DNA from: Paenirhizobium naphthalenivorans
Lineage (GTDB): Bacteria; Pseudomonadota; Alphaproteobacteria; Rhizobiales; Rhizobiaceae
Direction: 5' to 3'
Assembly (NCBI RefSeq): GCF_007992095.1
Contig: NZ_BJZP01000004.1
Location: forward strand, 124,001 to 188,000
Length of the DNA: 64,000 nucleotides
The notes beneath the pieces were generated by a model. It ran no database searches. It had not been told where the DNA came from and worked only from the letters and a program-made list of their open reading frames with translations. The position numbers were made by a program, and so were the translations under genes. Position 1 is the stretch's first letter. Each line of letters starts with the position of its first letter. Shown piece by piece: positions 26,820 to 37,496 of the stretch.

Positions 26820-27684
26820 GAGCGCCTCCATGGCCAAGCCCCGCTTCCGCGACGCCTCGACCGAGAGCCCGCTCGCCCGGTTCTCTCTGATGGCGCTGGC
26901 CCTTGCCTTCATGGCTTTCGTGCTGCTTCTGCCGCTTCTCCTCGTCTTCATCGAGGCCTTCCGCCAGGGCGTTCCCGCCTTCTTCGAGGCCCTGGGCGAT
27001 CCTGATACGATGTCGGCAATCCGGTTGACGCTCACGGTCGCCGGGATCTCTGTGCCGCTGAACCTGGTCTTCGGGGTTGCCGCCGCCTGGGCGATCGCCA
27101 AGTTCGAATTCAAGGGCAAGACCTTCCTGATCACCCTGATCGACCTGCCATTCTCGATTTCGCCGGTCATTTCCGGCCTGGTCTATGTTCTGCTGTTCGG
27201 CTCGCAGAGCGTGCTCGGCCCTTTCCTCAAGAGCTACGGCATCGAGATCCTGTTCGCCGTGCCCGGCATCGTGCTCGCCACCGTCTTCGTCACCTTTCCC
27301 TTTGTCGCCCGTGAACTGATCCCGCTGATGCAGGAACAGGGCACGGGCGACGAGGAGGCGGCTCTTTCGCTCGGTGCAAGTGGCTGGCAGACCTTCTGGT
27401 ATGTGACGCTCCCCAACATCAAATGGGGCCTGCTCTATGGCGTTCTGCTGTGCAACGCCCGTGCGATGGGCGAGTTCGGCGCAGTTTCCGTGGTGTCCGG
27501 CCATGTCCGCGGCCTGACCGAGACCATGCCACTGCATGTCGAGGTCCTCTACAACGAATATAATTTCGTCGCGGCCTTTGCCGTCTCGACACTCCTTGCT
27601 CTGCTTGCCCTCGTGACGCTGGCGCTGAAGACCATTCTGGAACTTCGCTACGGCCATGCGATCGCGGCAGGCCGCAAACACTGA
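26809..27684 (+). CDS. cysW: Sulfate ABC transporter permease
   Basis: The 291-residue second permease subunit has six spans and the EAA loop ([23 protein letters not shown]). ATG 26809 has GGAGGAG eight bases upstream, inside the end of cysT, so the two are probably translationally coupled. The frame runs further upstream inside cysT, but that extension is out of register with a real N-terminus. Confidence 0.96.
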   Translation: MSAESASMAKPRFRDASTESPLARFSLMALALAFMAFVLLLPLLLVFIEAFRQGVPAFFEALGDPDTMSAIRLTLTVAGISVPLNLVFGVAAAWAIAKFEFKGKTFLITLIDLPFSISPVISGLVYVLLFGSQSVLGPFLKSYGIEILFAVPGIVLATVFVTFPFVARELIPLMQEQGTGDEEAALSLGASGWQTFWYVTLPNIKWGLLYGVLLCNARAMGEFGAVSVVSGHVRGLTETMPLHVEVLYNEYNFVAAFAVSTLLALLALVTLALKTILELRYGHAIAAGRKH

Positions 27685-27697
27685 AAGGTTTCCTTCG

Positions 27698-28750
27698 ATG
27701 GATGTCACGATTACCAATATCCGCAAGGAATTCGGTCAGTTTCCGGCACTCTACGACCTGTCGCTGTCGATCCGTTCGGGCGAACTGATCGCGCTGCTCG
27801 GCCCGTCGGGTTCCGGCAAGACGACGCTGCTGCGCCTGATTGCCGGCCTTGAACAGCCGACCTCGGGCAAGATCTTCTTCGGCGAGGAGGACGCCTCGGA
27901 AAAGAGTGTGCAGGAGCGCCATATCGGCTTCGTCTTCCAGCATTACGCGCTGTTTCGCCACATGACGGTCGCCGACAATATTGCCTTCGGCCTCAAGGTA
28001 CGTCCCAAGGCCAACCGCCCGCCGGCCCATGAAATCAAGAAGCGCGTCTCCGATCTGATCGACATGGTCCAGCTGACCGGGCTTGAGCGCCGCTATCCGA
28101 GCCAGTTGTCCGGCGGCCAGCGCCAGCGCGTGGCGCTGGCCCGCGCCATGGCGATCGAGCCGACGGTGCTGCTTCTCGACGAGCCCTTCGGCGCACTCGA
28201 CGCCAAGGTGCGCAAGGAGTTGCGCCGCTGGCTGAAGGAGTTCCACGACCGCACCGGCCATACCACCTTCTTCGTCACTCATGACCAAGAGGAGGCGCTG
28301 GAACTGGCCGACCGTGTCGTCGTCATGAGCCAGGGCCGGGTCGAACAGGTCGGCACTGCCGATGATGTCTACGACACGCCGAATTCGCCCTTCGTCTTCT
28401 CTTTCATCGGCGAGTCCTCGCATGTGCCCGTGATGGTGCGCGACAAGACCATTCTGTTCCACGGTGAGCCGATCGGTTTTTCGGACAATGGCGCGGGGCC
28501 GGGCGAGCTTTTCTTCCGTCCGCAGGATGTGGTGGTGACGAGCGAGCGGGATTCGCTTTACGGCAAGGTCACGGCCTGTCGCCGTCTGGCTGGCACGCGC
28601 ATCGCCGAGATCGACGTCGCCAATGACGGACACGAACCGCATCATCTGGAGATCGAGGTGCCGCTCGACGCGCCGGTGACCGTCGGTGCCGAACTGCGCT
28701 TTCGACCGACACGCTGGAAGCTGTTTGCCCAGGGCAATGGTGCCGCCTGA
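27698..28750 (+). CDS. cysA: Sulfate ABC transporter ATP-binding protein
   Basis: This 350-residue ATPase energises sulfate import. Walker A is GPSGSGKTT, the signature LSGGQRQR, Walker [13 protein letters not shown], and the switch histidine lies in [11 protein letters not shown]-terminal TOBE-like regulatory domain follows from about 240. ATG 27698 starts 13 bases after cysW, with AAAGG before it. Last gene of the transport operon, convergent with the CLC gene. Confidence 0.97.
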   Translation: MDVTITNIRKEFGQFPALYDLSLSIRSGELIALLGPSGSGKTTLLRLIAGLEQPTSGKIFFGEEDASEKSVQERHIGFVFQHYALFRHMTVADNIAFGLKVRPKANRPPAHEIKKRVSDLIDMVQLTGLERRYPSQLSGGQRQRVALARAMAIEPTVLLLDEPFGALDAKVRKELRRWLKEFHDRTGHTTFFVTHDQEEALELADRVVVMSQGRVEQVGTADDVYDTPNSPFVFSFIGESSHVPVMVRDKTILFHGEPIGFSDNGAGPGELFFRPQDVVVTSERDSLYGKVTACRRLAGTRIAEIDVANDGHEPHHLEIEVPLDAPVTVGAELRFRPTRWKLFAQGNGAA

Positions 28751-28881
28751 GATGGATCGCGCGCCGGCCTCGCTGCGTTGGGATCCGCCTTAGGCGAAAA
28801 GCTGCATGCCGAACGCATCTGGTCGCACGTTCCGCATCTCCATTCCGATGATCCGCTTCCGGACGATGCGGCCGCCGAATT

Positions 28882-30252
28882 CTACTGGGCCGATGGCGCT
28901 GCCGGTACGGGTTCGCCGGCGCGGGCGACATTGCGCCGCTGGCGGATCGCCTGGGCGATAAAGGCGCGAGAAAGCCCGTGATAGAGCGGTTCGGGAGAGA
29001 CGAGGCGCGAGGTTATATAGCCGAGCATGGCCGCCGCCATGATCGGCAGAACGGCCTCGTGATTGCCGGTCATCTCGATGATGATGACAAAGGCCGTCAT
29101 CGGCGCCTGGACCACGCCGGCGAAATAGCCAGCCATCCCGACGATGCCCGACAAGGCTATGCTCGCGCCGATCAGCGAGCCGATCGTACCTCCGAGGCCG
29201 ACGCCGATTGACAGCGAAGGCGCGAAAATACCGCCCGGAATGCCGGAAACCATCGACAGGAATGTCGCTCCGAGCTTGCCGATGAAGAACAACGGCGACA
29301 AGGGTTCGCCGACCAGCACGGACTGGGATTCCTCATAGCCGGTGCCGAAGGTCGAGCCGCCGGCAAGCACGCCGATCACCGCAACCGCAAAGCCGCAGAC
29401 CGCCGCCACGGCCAGCATGCGCCGGAAGGGATCGGGATGGGCCCACACGCGGATACGCCGTGATGCGGCCAGAGCCATGCGGCTGAAGCCGGCGCCGAGT
29501 GCGCCACCGACGATGCCGCACAGCACGACCGCCACCCAGTCGAGCGGGGATGCGGCCGAGACGATGCTCTCGCCGAAATAGGTGTAGGAACCGACCATGC
29601 CCATGGCGGCGAGACCGGACAGGATGACGGCGGTCAGAACCAGCCCGTTGGCCCTGGATTGAAACGTGCGGCTCATCTCCTCGATGGCAAAGACAATCCC
29701 CGCGAGCGGTGTATTGAAGGCGGCGGCGATGCCGGCTGCCGAGCCGGCGAGGATCAGGCCGCGCGCTTGCGCCATGCCGCCGATGCGGCCGCTCGCCAGC
29801 ATGATCGCGGCGCCGACCTGAACGGTTGGTCCCTCACGCCCGATCGAAGCGCCGCTGAACAAGCCGACCACCGTCAGAAGGATCTTGCCCACCACAAGCC
29901 TCGGGGACAGAAGGGCGGCGCGCGCCTCCGTATGGTCAAGGTGGCGCGCGGCGATCGCCTGGGGAATGCCGGATCCTTGCGCGTTGGGAAAGAGCCTCAT
30001 GCTCAATATGGCACTGACCAGGAAGCCCGCCGGTGTCAGGGCGAGGGGGATGAGGTAGCCGTAGTGGCCGCTCCGGGTGAGCGACCGGAACAGCCTTTGC
30101 GCCTCGTCCGCCGCGGCCGCGAAGCCGACGCTCACCACCCCGATCGCGATCGCGCCCAGCCAGAAAACGATCCGGGGCTTCCACAGCCGCCAGGACCATC
30201 CGATGACCCTGGAGCGGCGGCGAATTTTCGATTTACGATAGGAAATGGGCAT
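28882..30252 (-). CDS. CLC-type chloride transporter, probable Cl-/H+ antiporter
   Basis: The 456-residue membrane protein has the CLC signature loops GSGIP (93-97), GREGP (138-142) and GGIFAP. The gating glutamate is present (E140). A glutamate pair in the FAIEEM segment matches the proton-path glutamate of bacterial antiporters, so exchange rather than channel activity is likely. No C-terminal CBS domains, so it resembles the short bacterial form. It is convergent with cysA (131 bases apart). Confidence 0.93.
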   Translation of the reverse strand: MPISYRKSKIRRRSRVIGWSWRLWKPRIVFWLGAIAIGVVSVGFAAAADEAQRLFRSLTRSGHYGYLIPLALTPAGFLVSAILSMRLFPNAQGSGIPQAIAARHLDHTEARAALLSPRLVVGKILLTVVGLFSGASIGREGPTVQVGAAIMLASGRIGGMAQARGLILAGSAAGIAAAFNTPLAGIVFAIEEMSRTFQSRANGLVLTAVILSGLAAMGMVGSYTYFGESIVSAASPLDWVAVVLCGIVGGALGAGFSRMALAASRRIRVWAHPDPFRRMLAVAAVCGFAVAVIGVLAGGSTFGTGYEESQSVLVGEPLSPLFFIGKLGATFLSMVSGIPGGIFAPSLSIGVGLGGTIGSLIGASIALSGIVGMAGYFAGVVQAPMTAFVIIIEMTGNHEAVLPIMAAAMLGYITSRLVSPEPLYHGLSRAFIAQAIRQRRNVARAGEPVPAAPSAQ

Positions 30253-30364
30253 TTCGTGGCGATCCGGCCTGCGGAAAAGATGGGTTCGTTATTTGCCACC
30301 CCGTCCGACATTGCAACCCTGCAACGGCAGATAATGCCCCGATCCAGGCCCTAAACCGCCATCA

Positions 30365-32017
30365 TCACCGATCGCTCGTCTCCCATCGCGGATTGATCCA
30401 TGGTTCCTGATTGCTGCGTGGCAGCGGGTCGCGGCCGAGGATATGGTCGGCGGCCTTTTCGCCGGTCATGATCGAGGGACCGTTGAGGTTGCCATAGGTG
30501 ATATGCGGGAAGATCGAGCTATCCGCCACGCGCAGGCCCTCGATGCCGATCACCCGGCAATCCGGATCGACCACGGCCATCGGATCGTCGGCCCGACCCA
30601 TCTTGCAGGTGCCGCAGGGATGGTAGGCGCTCTCCAGATGCTCGCGCAGGAAGGCGTCGATCTGCGCGTCGGTCACGACGGTTTCTCCAGGCTGAATCTC
30701 GGGACCGCGGAATTCGTCGAAAGCCTGCTGGCCGAAGATTTCGCGGGTGAGCCGCACGCAGTGGCGGAACTTCTCCCAGTCCTCCGGATGGCTCATATAG
30801 TTGAAGCGGATGACCGGATCGGCCATCGGCTCTGCCGAGCGCAGGGTGACGGCGCCGCGCGACTTCGACAGATTGTAGCCGACATGGGCCTGGAAGCCGT
30901 GGCTCTTGGCCGCCGCCTTGCCGTCATAGCTGATCGCCACCGGCAGGAAGTGATACTGGATGTCAGGCTGTCGCACGCCCGGCGCCGAACGCAGGAAGGC
31001 GCAGGCCTCGAACTGGTTGGAGGCGCCAAGTCCTCCCTTGGACAGCAGCCACTGCGCGCCAGCCACCCCCTGCCAGAACCACGGAAGCCAGGAGTAGAGG
31101 CTGACCGGCTTGGTGCTCACCTGCTGGAAGTAGAATTCCATATGGTCCTGCAGGTTGGCGCCGACGCCGGGACGGTCGGCCACCACGTCGATGCCCATCT
31201 CTTTCAGATGCGCGGCCGGGCCGATGCCCGACAGCATCAAAAGCTTCGGCGAATTGAACGACGAGGCCGAGACGATCACCTCGCGTTTGGCCTTCACAAC
31301 CTCGATCTTGCCGCCCCGCTCGATCTCGACACCGACCGCCTTGCCGTTTTCGATCACCACGCGCCGGGCGAAGCAGCGCAGCAGGGAAACATTCGGGCGC
31401 TTCAGCGCCGGCTTCAGATAGGCATTCGCCGCCGACCAGCGCTGACCTTTGTGGATTGTCTGCTCCATCAGGCCAAAACCTTCCTGCTTGGAGCCGTTGT
31501 AATCCTCGGTCATCTCGAATCCGGCCTGCTCGCCTGCCTTGACGAAGGCATGGAACAGCGGGTTTTTCACCGGCCCGCGCTGGACATGCAGCGGCCCGTC
31601 CGTACCGCGCCATCCGGCCTCACCGCCATGCGAGGTTTCCATCCGCTTGAAATAGGGCAGCACGTCGGCATAGGCCCAGCCCCGCGCGCCCAGTTCTTCC
31701 CAGCGATTAAAATCCTCGGAATGTCCATGAACATAAACGAGGCCGTTGATCGACGATGACCCGCCGATCACCTTGCCGCGCGGCGCGGTGATGCGCCGGT
31801 TGTTGAGGTTGGGCTCGGGCTCGGACAGGTAACCCCAGTTGTAGCGTTTCATGCTCATCGGCCAGGCGAGCGCCGCCGGCATCTGGATGAACGGCCCGAC
31901 ATCGGAGCCGCCGTATTCCAGCACCAGCACCGTATGCTTGCCGTCTTCCGACAGGCGATAGGCCATGGCCGAGCCGGCCGAACCGGAGCCGATGATGATG
32001 AAATCTGCCTGGTGCAT
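30365..32017 (-). CDS. betA: Choline dehydrogenase
   Basis: This 550-residue GMC-family FAD oxidoreductase oxidises choline to betaine aldehyde. FAD binding is shown by [17 protein letters not shown] near the N-terminus, and GMC signatures by [14 protein letters not shown] and [17 protein letters not shown]. The C-terminal active-site histidine lies in [10 protein letters not shown]. Start ATG 32017 has GGAG six bases upstream. Last gene of betI-betB-betA; the 82-base spacer to betB carries a palindromic repeat. No betC is present next to the operon. Confidence 0.97.
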   Translation of the reverse strand: MHQADFIIIGSGSAGSAMAYRLSEDGKHTVLVLEYGGSDVGPFIQMPAALAWPMSMKRYNWGYLSEPEPNLNNRRITAPRGKVIGGSSSINGLVYVHGHSEDFNRWEELGARGWAYADVLPYFKRMETSHGGEAGWRGTDGPLHVQRGPVKNPLFHAFVKAGEQAGFEMTEDYNGSKQEGFGLMEQTIHKGQRWSAANAYLKPALKRPNVSLLRCFARRVVIENGKAVGVEIERGGKIEVVKAKREVIVSASSFNSPKLLMLSGIGPAAHLKEMGIDVVADRPGVGANLQDHMEFYFQQVSTKPVSLYSWLPWFWQGVAGAQWLLSKGGLGASNQFEACAFLRSAPGVRQPDIQYHFLPVAISYDGKAAAKSHGFQAHVGYNLSKSRGAVTLRSAEPMADPVIRFNYMSHPEDWEKFRHCVRLTREIFGQQAFDEFRGPEIQPGETVVTDAQIDAFLREHLESAYHPCGTCKMGRADDPMAVVDPDCRVIGIEGLRVADSSIFPHITYGNLNGPSIMTGEKAADHILGRDPLPRSNQEPWINPRWETSDR

Positions 32018-32070
32018 ATTTAACTCCGGAACCCAGTTGGTGCTGATCGAGTGAGAGGCGTGCGGATCAT

Positions 32071-32095
32071 CTCTTCTCCCCGATGGGGAGAAGAG
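32071..32095. repeat. Perfect palindromic repeat between betB and betA
   Basis: CTCTTCTCCCC (32071-32081) and GGGGAGAAGAG (32085-32095) are perfect inverted arms around GAT. It is the neatest copy of the window's dispersed intergenic repeat and would form a strong stem in the betIBA transcript. Confidence 0.8.
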
Positions 32096-32099
32096 GAGG

Positions 32100-33563
32100 T
32101 CAATACGGCGCCTCGCACTTGCCCATGCCGACATAGACCGTCTTCAACTCACTGTAGTGCTCAAGCGCCGCCGCCGAATTCTCCCGTCCGAAGCCGGACT
32201 GCTTGGACCCGCCGAAGGGGATCTCGACCGGGCAGAGATTGTAGGTGTTGATCCACAGCGTACCGGCTTCCAGCTGGTCGACGACCCGGTGGGCGCGGGT
32301 TATGTCGGCAGTGAACACGCCGCCGGCGAGACCGAATTCGGTGGCATTGGCGCGTTCGACGACTTCCGCCTCGTCGGTGAAGTCGAGCACGCACATGACC
32401 GGGCCGAAAATCTCTTCGCGGGCGATGGTCATTCCGTCGGTCACATCGGCAAACACGGTCGGCTGGACAAAGTAACCCTCGCCCGAGACGTTGTTGGGAA
32501 TGCCGCCGCCGGTGAGGAGCGTTGCGCCCTCCGCCTTGCCCTTGGCAATATAGCCGAGCACCTTTTCGCGCTGCGCCCAGGAAACGAGCGGACCCATCTG
32601 GGTCACCTCGTCCTGCGGGTCGCCGATCAGGATCGCCTCGGTGCGTTCCTTGAGGCGGGCGAGGAACTGGTCCTTGATCCCCTTGTGCACGAAGACGCGC
32701 GTACCATTCGAGCAGACCTGGCCGGTCGAATAGAAATTGGCGAGCATGGCGCCCGAAATCGCGCTTTCGACATCGGCGTCATCGAAGACGATCAGCGGTG
32801 ACTTGCCGCCGAGTTCCATGGTGACATGCTTCAACTGGCTGGCGGCGGCCCCCGCCACCTTGCGTCCGGTCGGCACCGAGCCGGTCAGCGAGACCTTGGC
32901 GACGTCGGGATGGTTGACGAGCAGGGGGCCGGTCTCGCGGTCTCCCTGGATGACATTGTAGACACCCTTCGGCAGGCCGGCCTCGATCAGGATCTCGGCT
33001 ATCTTCAAGGCCCCGAGCGGGGTCACTTCCGACGGCTTGAACACCATGGCATTGCCGGCGGCAAGCGCGGGCGCCCCCTTCCAGCAGGCGATCTGCTGCG
33101 GATAGTTCCACGCGCCGATGCCGACCACGACGCCGAGCGGCACGCGCTTGGTATAGGCCCAGTCTCCGCCCAGGGGAATGTGGCTGCCGTTGAGCGCGGC
33201 GGGCGCGATGCCGCCGAAGAATTCAAAGGCATCCGCGCCCGAGGTCGGGTCGGCGACGATGGTCTCCTGGATCGGCTTGCCGGTGTCGAGCGTTTCCAGC
33301 TCGGAAAGCTCGCGGTTGCGTGTCCGCATGATCTCGGCGGCGCGTTTCAGGATCCGGCCGCGCGCCATCGGGCTCAAGGCCGCCCATTCCTTCTGCGCCC
33401 GTTTGGCCGAGGCGATCGCCTTTTCGACGATGGCCGGGGTGGCCGCGTGGAGTTTGGCGATCACCTCGCCGGTCGCAGGATAGATGCTCTCGATGACGGT
33501 GCCGTCGGTATCCTCGACATATTCTCCGTCGATGAAGTGCGAGGCTTTCGGTTGGGCTTTCAT
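32100..33563 (-). CDS. betB: Betaine-aldehyde dehydrogenase
   Basis: This 487-residue NAD-dependent aldehyde dehydrogenase completes glycine betaine synthesis. The active site shows ELGGKSPL (general-base glutamate) and the nucleophile cysteine in STGQVCSNG. Length is normal. Its ATG overlaps the betI stop as ATGA, so the two are probably translationally coupled. Confidence 0.97.
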   Translation of the reverse strand: MKAQPKASHFIDGEYVEDTDGTVIESIYPATGEVIAKLHAATPAIVEKAIASAKRAQKEWAALSPMARGRILKRAAEIMRTRNRELSELETLDTGKPIQETIVADPTSGADAFEFFGGIAPAALNGSHIPLGGDWAYTKRVPLGVVVGIGAWNYPQQIACWKGAPALAAGNAMVFKPSEVTPLGALKIAEILIEAGLPKGVYNVIQGDRETGPLLVNHPDVAKVSLTGSVPTGRKVAGAAASQLKHVTMELGGKSPLIVFDDADVESAISGAMLANFYSTGQVCSNGTRVFVHKGIKDQFLARLKERTEAILIGDPQDEVTQMGPLVSWAQREKVLGYIAKGKAEGATLLTGGGIPNNVSGEGYFVQPTVFADVTDGMTIAREEIFGPVMCVLDFTDEAEVVERANATEFGLAGGVFTADITRAHRVVDQLEAGTLWINTYNLCPVEIPFGGSKQSGFGRENSAAALEHYSELKTVYVGMGKCEAPY

Positions 33564-34198
33564 GTCCTGTCTCCAGACGGAAGAATGTTGAGTTCATTGT
33601 AAGGCGTATTGCCGCAAGAGCCGTTGTTCAGCTGTCCGCTGACGTAATTCTCGACCAGAGCCACCGAGGCCTCGATCGACAGTGGCGCCGCCCTCAGCGA
33701 TTGGCGGATGTAGAGCCCGTCGATCATCGCCGCCGCGCCGTCGGCGATGCGGCCGGCGTCGTTGGCCGGGCAAAGCGGGCGCAGGCCCGACATCAGGTTG
33801 GAATGCAGCCGCCGCGCATAAACCACCAGCAGCCGTCGCGTCTCCTCCGAGCGTTGCGCTTCCGAATAGAAGGCCAGCCAGGCGGCGATCGTCTCGGGGG
33901 AGAACTGGTCCGCCTGAAAGCTCACCCGGATCACCGCGGCAATCCGCTCGCGTGGCGTTTTCGCGGCTTTCAACGCCTGGACCGTATCGCGGCGCAACTG
34001 CCTGAGCAGGGCACGGATCGTCTCGATCAGCAGTTGTTCCTTCGAGCCGAAATAATGATGCGCCAGCGCCGGCGAGACGCCGGCCTCGCGGGCGATCTCC
34101 GACATGGTGACGGCGAGCGAGCCGTGATGACCGATCGCGCGCAGCGCCGCATCGACAAGCGCCTTGCGGCGTACCGGCTCCATTCCGACTTTCGGCAT
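33560..34198 (-). CDS. betI: Transcriptional repressor BetI
   Basis: The 212-residue TetR-family repressor has its helix-turn-helix at [21 protein letters not shown] and the BetI-type start [17 protein letters not shown]. Relatives release DNA when choline is present. Of two adjacent ATGs the second (34196-34198) is preferred, because AGGAG lies five bases before it and only two before the first. It heads betIBA and probably represses itself through the palindrome at 34230-34251. Confidence 0.96.
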   Translation of the reverse strand: MPKVGMEPVRRKALVDAALRAIGHHGSLAVTMSEIAREAGVSPALAHHYFGSKEQLLIETIRALLRQLRRDTVQALKAAKTPRERIAAVIRVSFQADQFSPETIAAWLAFYSEAQRSEETRRLLVVYARRLHSNLMSGLRPLCPANDAGRIADGAAAMIDGLYIRQSLRAAPLSIEASVALVENYVSGQLNNGSCGNTPYNELNILPSGDRT

Positions 34199-34229
34199 CA
34201 TAACTCCTTTTTGATTATTGCAGTTTATT

Positions 34230-34251
34230 GTTGATTGATCAGTCAATCAAT
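34230..34251. promoter_or_regulatory. Putative BetI operator
   Basis: TTGATTGATC (34231-34240) and AGTCAATCAA (34241-34250) form a near-perfect AT-rich palindrome 32 bases before betI. It has the tandem TTGA/TCAA form expected of a TetR dimer site, and its position suits autorepression. Confidence 0.75.
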
Positions 34252-34395
34252 AAAAATCCCGACGTGGGCCAGCCGATCCGCGACTGGGCGCGCCAAAACG
34301 CAATCGTCATCAAACCTTCACATTGAGGAAAGGTTTTCTTGACGGTTTGCAAGGCAACCTTGCGGCATAAAAACAAATGGTTTTTGGAGACAATC

Positions 34396-36198
34396 ATGGT
34401 TACGGGCGTCGCTGCGGAAACGGGTATTATACGCCGCTTTGCCAATGACCAATTGCTCACCCTCGCCAAGCTTGTCGTTGAAAACGCCCTCCAGCCGATA
34501 GTCGAGGTCGGCACCGGCGCGGTTTTCGGCTACGAGAGCCTGATGCGCGGCCACGACCGGATCGGTTTCGACAGTCCTCTTGATCTGCTCGACCAGGCGG
34601 CCGAGGTCGGACATCTGGTGGCGATCGAGCAGATGGTGACCAGCCGTGCGCTCGCCAAATTCGCGACCCTGCCGCATTTCTCCGACACCACGCTTTTCCT
34701 CAATCTCGACGTCCGTATGATCCCGCGCGGCAACGAGTTGATCGACAGCGTCCTGCAGCATCTGCGCCAGGCCAATATTCCGCCGTCGTCCGTCTGCTTC
34801 GAGTTGTCCGAGCGCTTCGACAATACCAGCATTCCCGAGTTCGCCGGCCTCGTCGCACGCCTGCGGAAATCCGGCTTCAAGCTGGCGATCGACGATTTCG
34901 GTGTCGGCCACGGCGAAATGAAGCTGCTGTGCGACTACCCGCTCGACTATGTGAAGATCGACCGCCATTTCATCGCCGGCCTCGACGGCAATCCGCGCAA
35001 GCGTCACCTGGTGAAGAACATCGTCAATTTCTGCCACGTGCTCGGCGTGCGGGTGATTGCCGAGGGTATCGAGACCGAGGCCGAATTCATCGCCTGCCGC
35101 GAATTCGGCGTCGATCTGGTGCAAGGCTGGTTCATCGCCCGCCCGACCACCCTGATGAACGAACTGAAGCCGTCCTTTCCCCACCTGCAGGAGATCGGCA
35201 AGGTGCGGCGCAGCGCCCAGTCGCTCGACGAAATTCTGATCCGCCGGCAGATCGAACACATGCCGACCGTGTTCGAGCACGAGGGCATCGACAATGTCTT
35301 CGATCTCTTCCGCCGCAATCCGCGCCAGTCCTTCTTCCCTGTGCTGAACGCCAATGGCGAGCCGCGCGGCATCATCAACGAGTTTCACCTCAAGGAATTC
35401 ATCTATCAGCCCTTCGGCCGCGACCTTCTGAAGAACAAGGTCTACGAGCGGTCGATCTCGCATTTCGTCGAGCGCGCGCCGATCGTCGGCCTCGATGCCG
35501 ACGCCGAGCGGCTGATGTCGATCTTCGCCAATATGGATGGGTCCGACTGCGTCATCCTCACCGAGAACATGCGCTACGCCGGCGTCGTGTCGGCCGCCTC
35601 GCTGATCCGTATCATCAACGAGAAACAGCTGAAAACCGCGCAGGACCAGAACCCGCTGACCGGCCTTCCCGGCAATCGCGCCATCCGCGATCTGATGCAG
35701 GATTTCGCCCGTGACGGCGACGACACCCGCTTCTTCTGCTACTGCGACTTCGACCATTTCAAGCCGTTCAACGACCACTACGGTTTCCAGAGCGGCGACC
35801 ATGCGATCAGCCTGTTTGCCGCGCTCCTGCGTCGTTATTTCTTCGCCGAGGGCGATTTCCTCGGCCATGTCGGCGGCGACGATTTCTTCATCGGCCTGCG
35901 CGACTGGACGCGCGAGGAACTGACCGAGATCCTCGACCGCCTGCTGTCCGATTTCCACGATGACGTGGTCGAACTCTACTCCGAGGAAGATCGCAATGCC
36001 GGCCGCATTCACGGCCAGGATCGCCATGGGCGGGAGCGCGATTTCCCGCTGATGCGTTGCTCCATCGGCGTGCTCGAACTGCCGCAAGGGCTGGTGATCG
36101 ATGACGTCAACCGGGTTTCCGCCGAGATCGCCGAATTGAAAAAGAAGGCGAAAGACAGCGACAGTGGCCTGGTGATCGACGTCTATAGCGGGCGCTGA
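34396..36198 (+). CDS. EAL-CBS-GGDEF cyclic-di-GMP protein
   Basis: The 600-residue cytosolic protein has an unusual order. An EAL phosphodiesterase domain comes first (about 20-260) with ESLMR for the EAL motif, [16 protein letters not shown] and [12 protein letters not shown]-domain pair follows (about 275-420). A C-terminal GGDEF domain carries GGDDF at about 493-497 and no RxxD I-site. The catalytic glutamate of EAL is kept, so phosphodiesterase activity is likely. GGDDF deviates and may bind GTP as an allosteric site. CBS pairs bind adenine nucleotides, suggesting energy sensing. ATG 34396 has GGAG six bases upstream. It is divergent from betI. Confidence 0.93.
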   Translation: MVTGVAAETGIIRRFANDQLLTLAKLVVENALQPIVEVGTGAVFGYESLMRGHDRIGFDSPLDLLDQAAEVGHLVAIEQMVTSRALAKFATLPHFSDTTLFLNLDVRMIPRGNELIDSVLQHLRQANIPPSSVCFELSERFDNTSIPEFAGLVARLRKSGFKLAIDDFGVGHGEMKLLCDYPLDYVKIDRHFIAGLDGNPRKRHLVKNIVNFCHVLGVRVIAEGIETEAEFIACREFGVDLVQGWFIARPTTLMNELKPSFPHLQEIGKVRRSAQSLDEILIRRQIEHMPTVFEHEGIDNVFDLFRRNPRQSFFPVLNANGEPRGIINEFHLKEFIYQPFGRDLLKNKVYERSISHFVERAPIVGLDADAERLMSIFANMDGSDCVILTENMRYAGVVSAASLIRIINEKQLKTAQDQNPLTGLPGNRAIRDLMQDFARDGDDTRFFCYCDFDHFKPFNDHYGFQSGDHAISLFAALLRRYFFAEGDFLGHVGGDDFFIGLRDWTREELTEILDRLLSDFHDDVVELYSEEDRNAGRIHGQDRHGRERDFPLMRCSIGVLELPQGLVIDDVNRVSAEIAELKKKAKDSDSGLVIDVYSGR

Positions 36199-36319
36199 CG
36201 GCGCCACAAGGAGGCGCGAAAGACGAGTGCTTCCGCTTTCCGCGTCAATGGGCCTCCTTTCCAGATCGCGCGCCATGCCTTATGTCGAGACATCCGCGCC
36301 GAGTGAGAGGAAACACGTC

Positions 36320-37321
36320 ATGCCGCTTCCAGAATCCATGCGTTATGTCGACCTGCCGTTCTTCGGCGAGGCTGACGTGATGACCCTTGCCACCGGCCCG
36401 CTGCCGGCAGTCAGGTCGGGCGAAATCCTGGTCCGCGTCGAGGCGGCCGGCATCAACCGCCCGGACGTCGCCCAGCGTCAGGGCACCTATCCGGCGCCGA
36501 AGGATGCGAGCCCCGTGCTTGGCCTCGAAGTGGCCGGTGAAGTCGTGGCGCTCGGCGAGGGCGTCGAGGAATTCGCGCTCGGCGACAAGGTCTGCGCGCT
36601 GGCCAATGGCGGCGGCTATGCCGAATACTGCGCGGTCCCGGCCGGCCAGGCCCTGCCGTGGCCGAAGGGCTATGACGCGGTCAGGGCCGCAGCCCTTCCC
36701 GAGACCTTCTTCACCGTCTGGGCAAATCTCTTCCAGATGGCAGGGCTGACCGAAGGCGAAACCGTGCTGATCCACGGTGGCACGTCGGGCATCGGCACCA
36801 CCGCGATCCAGCTCGCCAGGGCATTCGGAGCGGAGGTCTTCGCCACGGCCGGCTCGGCGGAAAAGTGCCAGGCCTGCGTCGACCTCGGCGCCAGCCGTGC
36901 CATCAACTACAAGACCGAGGATTTCGTCGAGGTGATCAAGGCGGAGACGAAAAAGCGCGGCGTCGACACGGTGCTCGACATGATCGGCGCCGCCTATTTT
37001 CAGAAGAACCTCGCGTGCCTGGCCAAGGACGGTTGCCTGTCGATCATCGCTTTCCTCGGCGGCGCGGTGGCCGACAAGGTCGATCTGACGCCGATCATGG
37101 TCAAGCGCCTGACCGTCACCGGCTCGACCATGCGGCCGCGCACGGGCGACGAGAAGCGCGGCATCCGCGACGAGCTCGTCGCGGAGGTCTGGCCGTTGAT
37201 CGAGGCCGGCAAGGTCGCGCCCGTCGTTCACACCGTGTTGCCCTTCGATCAGGTGGTCGAGGCGCATCGGCTGATGGAAAGCTCGCAGCATATCGGCAAG
37301 ATCGTGCTCAAGCTGGGGTGA
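36320..37321 (+). CDS. NAD(P)H:quinone oxidoreductase, zeta-crystallin/PIG3 type
   Basis: This 333-residue zinc-free medium-chain dehydrogenase has the quinone-site segment [17 protein letters not shown] and the nucleotide-binding motif [15 protein letters not shown]. No zinc-ligand cysteines are present, as in the PIG3/QOR group, which reduces quinones by one or two electrons. ATG 36320 follows AGAGGAAACACGTC. It follows the EAL protein on the same strand after 121 bases. Confidence 0.92.
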   Translation: MPLPESMRYVDLPFFGEADVMTLATGPLPAVRSGEILVRVEAAGINRPDVAQRQGTYPAPKDASPVLGLEVAGEVVALGEGVEEFALGDKVCALANGGGYAEYCAVPAGQALPWPKGYDAVRAAALPETFFTVWANLFQMAGLTEGETVLIHGGTSGIGTTAIQLARAFGAEVFATAGSAEKCQACVDLGASRAINYKTEDFVEVIKAETKKRGVDTVLDMIGAAYFQKNLACLAKDGCLSIIAFLGGAVADKVDLTPIMVKRLTVTGSTMRPRTGDEKRGIRDELVAEVWPLIEAGKVAPVVHTVLPFDQVVEAHRLMESSQHIGKIVLKLG

Positions 37322-37496
37322 GGGCAGGGGGGCGTTTTCCCGATGGCCCCCGTCCGTAGCCTTCTTTTCGGAACTATGCAGCAAATGCCATCCACGACCA
37401 CTATCGGCCCATAGCGGACCATCGTGTCATCTGCAGCGAAAGGCAGCAGGGCGCCCACTCTGCGTGATGCTGCATAGCAAACGAATGTCGGCTATG

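Noticed and set aside
30365-34198. Missing betC as a damaged gene
   Set aside because: betI, betB and betA are tightly packed with overlaps, so betC was not deleted from this operon recently; many strains lack it here.
34318-36276. 652-codon frame antisense to the EAL-CBS-GGDEF gene
   Set aside because: The sense strand carries all catalytic motifs; the antisense is an acidic low-complexity shadow.
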